Shown here one piece after another: positions 60,314-64,000 of a DNA stretch of 64,000 nucleotides. The notes under the pieces were generated by a model that ran no database searches, had not been told where the DNA came from, and worked only from the letters and a program-made list of their open reading frames with translations. Origin of the DNA: Gammaproteobacteria bacterium. GTDB lineage: Bacteria; Pseudomonadota; Gammaproteobacteria; Pseudomonadales; Pseudohongiellaceae. Positions within the stretch are counted from its first letter, which is position 1, and the number at the start of each line of letters is the position of its first letter. The stretch is from NCBI GenBank assembly GCA_021773355.1, contig JAJFKE010000046.1, positions 62,001 through 126,000 on the forward strand, written 5' to 3'. Position numbers and translations under genes: made by a program.

Positions 60314-61243
60314 ATGAAAGTTATTCTAGTCGACCAGCGTCATGGTCATACTAAAACCATCGTCCTCAAGGGCTGGCTCAAAGGTCTGCTTTCCGTGTGC
60401 CTTCTCGGAGCTCCTGTAGCACTGGGTTACTTTGGCTATGAATTAGCAGTTTCACAAAATTCCGGTGTATTCAGCGAGGAGTCTGCGCAGAGTTGGGAAA
60501 AGCAGATACGCATTCAAACAGATCAAATTTCGGACATTAAACAAGAATCCGAACGGCAGATAGAAGCCTTAACATTGCGTTTGGCAATGCTGCAGGCGAG
60601 GCTAGTACGCCTGGATGCGGTTGGCGAGCGAATAACAACCATTGCGAATTTGGACACTGGCGAATTTGATTTCAGTGATCCTGTAGCAATCGGTGGACCT
60701 GCAACTGGAGCATCGCAGCCTTATTCGGCCGCTGGTTTCATGGACGCAGTCTATCAGTTGGAAAGGCAGTTAGAGGACCGCCAACAACAGTTAGAAATTC
60801 TTGAAGGTTTGATGACTGATCGCAAGATACAGTCTGATGTCTTCCTCGCTGGTCGTCCTGTAGAGAAAGGCTGGATTGCTTCTCGTTTTGGTCAGCGTCC
60901 CGATCCTATTACTGGTCGTTTGGCTTTTCATGGCGGTATAGATTTCACTACTGGAAAGTCAGGTGCAGAAATTAACACTGTTGCTGCTGGCGTAGTAACC
61001 TGGTCGGGCCCACGATCTGGTTATGGCCTCATGGTTGAAGTTAACCACGGCAATGGTTTTACAACACGATATGCCCATTCTGAAAAACTACTAGTCGACG
61101 TTGGGGATATTGTGATGAAGGGCCAGAACATTGCCTTGGTTGGATCAACCGGCAGGTCCACCGGTCCTCATGTCCATTTCGAAGTCTACAAGAATGGCAG
61201 AGTGGTTGACCCCGCAGCCTATATTCACCGCACAGCAAGATAA
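60314..61243 (+). CDS. M23 (LytM) family peptidase, membrane-anchored
   Basis: 309 residues. N-terminal cytoplasmic stretch, one membrane helix (about 24-44), a periplasmic coiled coil (about 60-115 and 150-180), and a C-terminal M23 domain (about 200-305). The zinc motif HGGIDF (HxxxD) and HVHFE (HxH) are intact, so it should be an active murein endopeptidase. It holds the place between lpxC and secA where Pseudomonas carries a similar peptidase. The dciA/DUF721 gene often found here is absent. Confidence 0.9.
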   Translation: MKVILVDQRHGHTKTIVLKGWLKGLLSVCLLGAPVALGYFGYELAVSQNSGVFSEESAQSWEKQIRIQTDQISDIKQESERQIEALTLRLAMLQARLVRLDAVGERITTIANLDTGEFDFSDPVAIGGPATGASQPYSAAGFMDAVYQLERQLEDRQQQLEILEGLMTDRKIQSDVFLAGRPVEKGWIASRFGQRPDPITGRLAFHGGIDFTTGKSGAEINTVAAGVVTWSGPRSGYGLMVEVNHGNGFTTRYAHSEKLLVDVGDIVMKGQNIALVGSTGRSTGPHVHFEVYKNGRVVDPAAYIHRTAR

Positions 61244-61362
61244 GTCCTTCCTTTCAGCTAACGCCAATCTCATTGGTCCGCAATAAGCCCTAAGCTGATC
61301 GATGTTAGCTTGCTTGTTGCAGGCATACTTATTGAATCTACACTACGAACTAATTGAGCATC

Positions 61363-64000
61363 ATGACACTATTTAACAAAATATTCGGTAGCAGTAACGC
61401 ACGAAAACTTAAGAAACTGCAGAAGATCGTTGATCGAATCAATACTCTAGAGCCAGCGCTAGAGAGTCTCTCCGATGATGAATTGAAACTAAAAACTTCT
61501 GATTTTAAACAGCGCTTCGATGCTGGGGAATCAACTGACGCACTTTTACCAGAGGCATTCGCGGTAGTTCGGGAAGCGAGTAAGCGAACTTTAAAGATGC
61601 GTCACTTCGATGTGCAGATGATTGGCGGAATAGTTCTCCATGAGGGCAGCATATCCGAGATGAGAACAGGAGAAGGAAAAACCCTAATGGCAACCTTGCC
61701 TGCTTATCTGAACGGGCTAACGGGGAAGGGCGTGCATATCGTCACGGTGAACGAGTACCTGGCAGATAGAGACGCAAATTGGATGCGTCCACTGTATGAA
61801 TTTCTCGGTCTTAGCGTAGGCATTATTGGCTCCGGTCAAAGCCCTGAGGACAAAAAGGCAGCCTACGAATCATCCATTACTTATGGAACCAATAACGAAT
61901 TTGGTTTCGACTATCTGCGCGATAATATGGCTTTCCGTTTAGATGACAAGATGCAGAGAGAATTGAACTTTGCCATTGTCGATGAAGTGGATTCTATCTT
62001 AATCGATGAAGCGAGAACACCATTGATTATTTCTGGTGCCGCCGAAGACAGCTCGAAATTGTATGTAGCCATCAATCAATTAATTCCTAAGCTGGAGAAA
62101 GGCGTAAAGGCTGAAAAGTCCAAGATGGAAATGATGGATAAGAGCTATGTGCCGGAGGAGTCGGGGCATTTTACCGTAGATGAGAAGAGTCGGCAGGTGG
62201 AATTGACGGAATCTGGCCATGAATTTGTCGAAGACATTCTGATCAAAAAGAAGCTGCTCGCTGAAGGCGAGTCGCTGTATTCAGCTACCAATCTTTCTCT
62301 GTTACATCATGTGCATGCGGGCCTAAAGGCACATCATCTATTTAATCGAGATATTGAATACATAGTTCAGAATAAAAGGATTGTGTTGATAGATGAACAT
62401 ACCGGTCGAACCATGGAAGGAAGACGTCTATCGGAGGGACTGCATCAAGCCCTGGAAGCGAAAGAGGGCTTGGAGATTCAAAGCGAAAGTCAGACACTTG
62501 CCTCTACTACATTTCAGAACTACTTTCGTCTGTATAACAATTTGTCCGGGATGACGGGTACGGCTGATACTGAAGCCTTCGAATTTGCTCAAATCTATGG
62601 ACTGGAAGTTGTGGTCATACCAACTAATCAGCCCATGATCCGTGAAGATGCCAACGATCTCATTTATCTGTCGATGGAAGAAAAATTCGAAGCGATAGTT
62701 AAAGACATTACGGAGATGAGTGCCAAGGGAGCACCTATTCTGGTAGGCACGGCGTCCATTGATACATCGGAAACACTGTCGAATTTCTTGCAGAAAGAAA
62801 ATATCGCGCATGAGGTATTGAACGCCAAATTTCATGAACGGGAAGCACAAATCATTGCCGAGGCCGGTCGACCTGGTGTCGTCACTATAGCAACTAATAT
62901 GGCTGGTCGTGGTACAGATATCGTATTGGGCGGAAAATGGGAGTCGGAGGTCGCCGAACTCGCTAATCCGAGTGAAGCACAGATAGAAAAAATTAAGGCG
63001 GACTGGCAGGTTCGTCATGATCAGGTCATAGCTGCCGGTGGCTTGCATATTGTAGGCACGGAGAGACATGAATCTCGTCGCATTGACAATCAGCTACGCG
63101 GTCGTTCTGGACGTCAAGGCGATCCGGGATATTCCAGATTTTATCTGTCTATGGAAGATAATTTGTTACGAATCTTTGCCACAGATGGGGTAAAGAATTT
63201 TATGCGACGCCTTGGCATGGAGCGCGGCGAGGCGATCGAACATAGCATGGTTACCAAGCAAATAGAGAAAGCTCAGCGCAAAGTTGAAGGGAGAAACTTC
63301 GATATTCGTAAGCAGTTGTTGGAATACGATAACGTGGCTAACGATCAAAGAACGATTATCTATCGACAGCGCAATGAGCTAATGGCAAGTGATGATATTT
63401 CCGAACTATTGAAAGATATGAGAACTGAAGTTGTAGGGCAATTGGTGGATGATTATATCCCTCCACAAAGTGTTCCGGAACAATGGGATGTGGAAGGATT
63501 ACAAAAAGCCATCGAGACAGAATTTTCCGCCCAAGAAGATATTCAGAAGTGGTTGGATGAAGATGACCAGCTCTATGAGGAGCAGTTAAAACAGAAAATC
63601 GATGAAATTCTCTCCAATAATTATGAGCAGAAATGTGCGACGGTTGGCGAGAAGATGCGACTTTTTGAGAAACAAATAACCTTGCAAATCCTGGATGGTC
63701 TCTGGAAGGATCATTTGTCGACGATGGATCATTTGCGGCAAGGAATATTTCTACGCAGTTACGGCGGCAAAAACCCTCGGCAGGAGTACAAGCGAGAAGC
63801 ATTCGCGCTGTTTCAGGAATTAATGGCAAATCTGCAGCAGGAAGTTATCAAGGTTCTCAGCCATGTCAAAATTCGACAGGAAGATGAGGCCGATGCTATT
63901 GAGCGCCAACGAGAACAAGAACGAGCCCGAGAGCGAGTAAATTTCCAGCATCAAGCAGTGTCAGCGCTAGCGGATCAGGCTGCCGCCGAGGGCGGGCAAG
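61363..64000 (+). CDS. secA: Preprotein translocase ATPase SecA (C-terminus beyond window)
   Basis: ATG 61363 opens a frame that continues to the window edge (879 residues visible; about 20-40 more expected). SecA drives secreted proteins through SecYEG. Seen in order: [10 protein letters not shown] start, Walker [10 protein letters not shown] near 103-111, [14 protein letters not shown] near 207-220, the preprotein cross-linking domain (about 225-370), [10 protein letters not shown], and [10 protein letters not shown] and [17 protein letters not shown] in the second motor domain. The C-terminal zinc-binding tail lies outside. The 119 bases upstream contain no feature I can name. Confidence 0.97.
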   Translation, partial: MTLFNKIFGSSNARKLKKLQKIVDRINTLEPALESLSDDELKLKTSDFKQRFDAGESTDALLPEAFAVVREASKRTLKMRHFDVQMIGGIVLHEGSISEMRTGEGKTLMATLPAYLNGLTGKGVHIVTVNEYLADRDANWMRPLYEFLGLSVGIIGSGQSPEDKKAAYESSITYGTNNEFGFDYLRDNMAFRLDDKMQRELNFAIVDEVDSILIDEARTPLIISGAAEDSSKLYVAINQLIPKLEKGVKAEKSKMEMMDKSYVPEESGHFTVDEKSRQVELTESGHEFVEDILIKKKLLAEGESLYSATNLSLLHHVHAGLKAHHLFNRDIEYIVQNKRIVLIDEHTGRTMEGRRLSEGLHQALEAKEGLEIQSESQTLASTTFQNYFRLYNNLSGMTGTADTEAFEFAQIYGLEVVVIPTNQPMIREDANDLIYLSMEEKFEAIVKDITEMSAKGAPILVGTASIDTSETLSNFLQKENIAHEVLNAKFHEREAQIIAEAGRPGVVTIATNMAGRGTDIVLGGKWESEVAELANPSEAQIEKIKADWQVRHDQVIAAGGLHIVGTERHESRRIDNQLRGRSGRQGDPGYSRFYLSMEDNLLRIFATDGVKNFMRRLGMERGEAIEHSMVTKQIEKAQRKVEGRNFDIRKQLLEYDNVANDQRTIIYRQRNELMASDDISELLKDMRTEVVGQLVDDYIPPQSVPEQWDVEGLQKAIETEFSAQEDIQKWLDEDDQLYEEQLKQKIDEILSNNYEQKCATVGEKMRLFEKQITLQILDGLWKDHLSTMDHLRQGIFLRSYGGKNPRQEYKREAFALFQELMANLQQEVIKVLSHVKIRQEDEADAIERQREQERARERVNFQHQAVSALADQAAAEGGQ

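Overview
The window comes from a gammaproteobacterium with mid-range GC, most likely free-living and probably marine. The last point is an inference from the paired sodium symporters and the ion-pumping pyrophosphatase. Gene order from about 10 kb to the right end follows the arrangement familiar from Pseudomonas: npr-rapZ-ptsN-rpoN-lptB-lptA-lptC-kdsC-kdsD facing mlaC-ibaG-murA-hisG-hisD, then degS, nif3, cysD-cysNC, zapG/zapE, rplM-rpsI, the bc1 complex, sspAB, dolP-diaA-yraN-lpoA, rsmI, rnpB, the division and cell-wall (dcw) cluster, lpxC, an M23 peptidase and secA. Almost everything is core chromosome. No phage, plasmid, CRISPR array, tRNA or rRNA was seen.

Layout. 1-5.4 kb: a coiled-coil lipoprotein, a tiny basic protein, a membrane pyrophosphatase, an unknown secreted protein with a partly duplicated 5' end, and the Fe-S carrier ApbC/Mrp. 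5.5-9.5 kb: an AGCS amino-acid symporter facing a two-subunit VC_2705-type sodium/solute symporter. 9.6-19.8 kb (minus): darP, mgtE, the nitrogen PTS with rapZ, sigma-54, Lpt transport of LPS, Kdo synthesis and a Ca2+/Na+ antiporter. 20-24.2 kb (plus): mlaC, ibaG, murA, hisG, hisD. 24.2-29.8 kb: degS, a Nif3 protein, sulfate activation (cysD, cysNC) and zapG. 29.9-36.1 kb (plus): zapE, rplM-rpsI, Rieske plus a fused cytochrome b/c1, sspAB. 36.3-40 kb (minus): dolP, diaA, yraN, lpoA. 40.4-64 kb (plus): rsmI, RNase P RNA, mraZ to ftsZ, lpxC, an M23 peptidase and secA, which runs off the right edge.

The genes form a cell-envelope and division programme. MurA to MurG, MraY and Ddl make lipid II. 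FtsL, I, W, Q, A and Z with ZapE/ZapG build the septum. LpoA would activate PBP1A. KdsCD, LpxC and LptABC make and export LPS. DegS, DolP and MlaC watch over or maintain the outer membrane, and SecA exports envelope proteins. A sigma-70-like promoter followed at once by four 10-bp-phased MraZ-type boxes heads the dcw cluster.

No obvious new multi-gene system was found. The departures from expectation are: (i) cytochrome b and c1 encoded as one 685-residue protein, next to a Rieske protein with an altered cluster-binding loop; (ii) small non-autonomous elements with terminal inverted repeats and 4-bp CTAR target duplications (two ~250-bp copies, one 56-bp hairpin, two lone ends, one possible scar), several of them exactly at TAG stop codons; (iii) mlaC without mlaF, E, D or B, no hpf between rpoN and ptsN, and no hisC after hisD; (iv) a ~299-bp tandem duplication that left a 64-codon secreted-peptide frame; (v) a ~100-residue insertion in the AGCS symporter.
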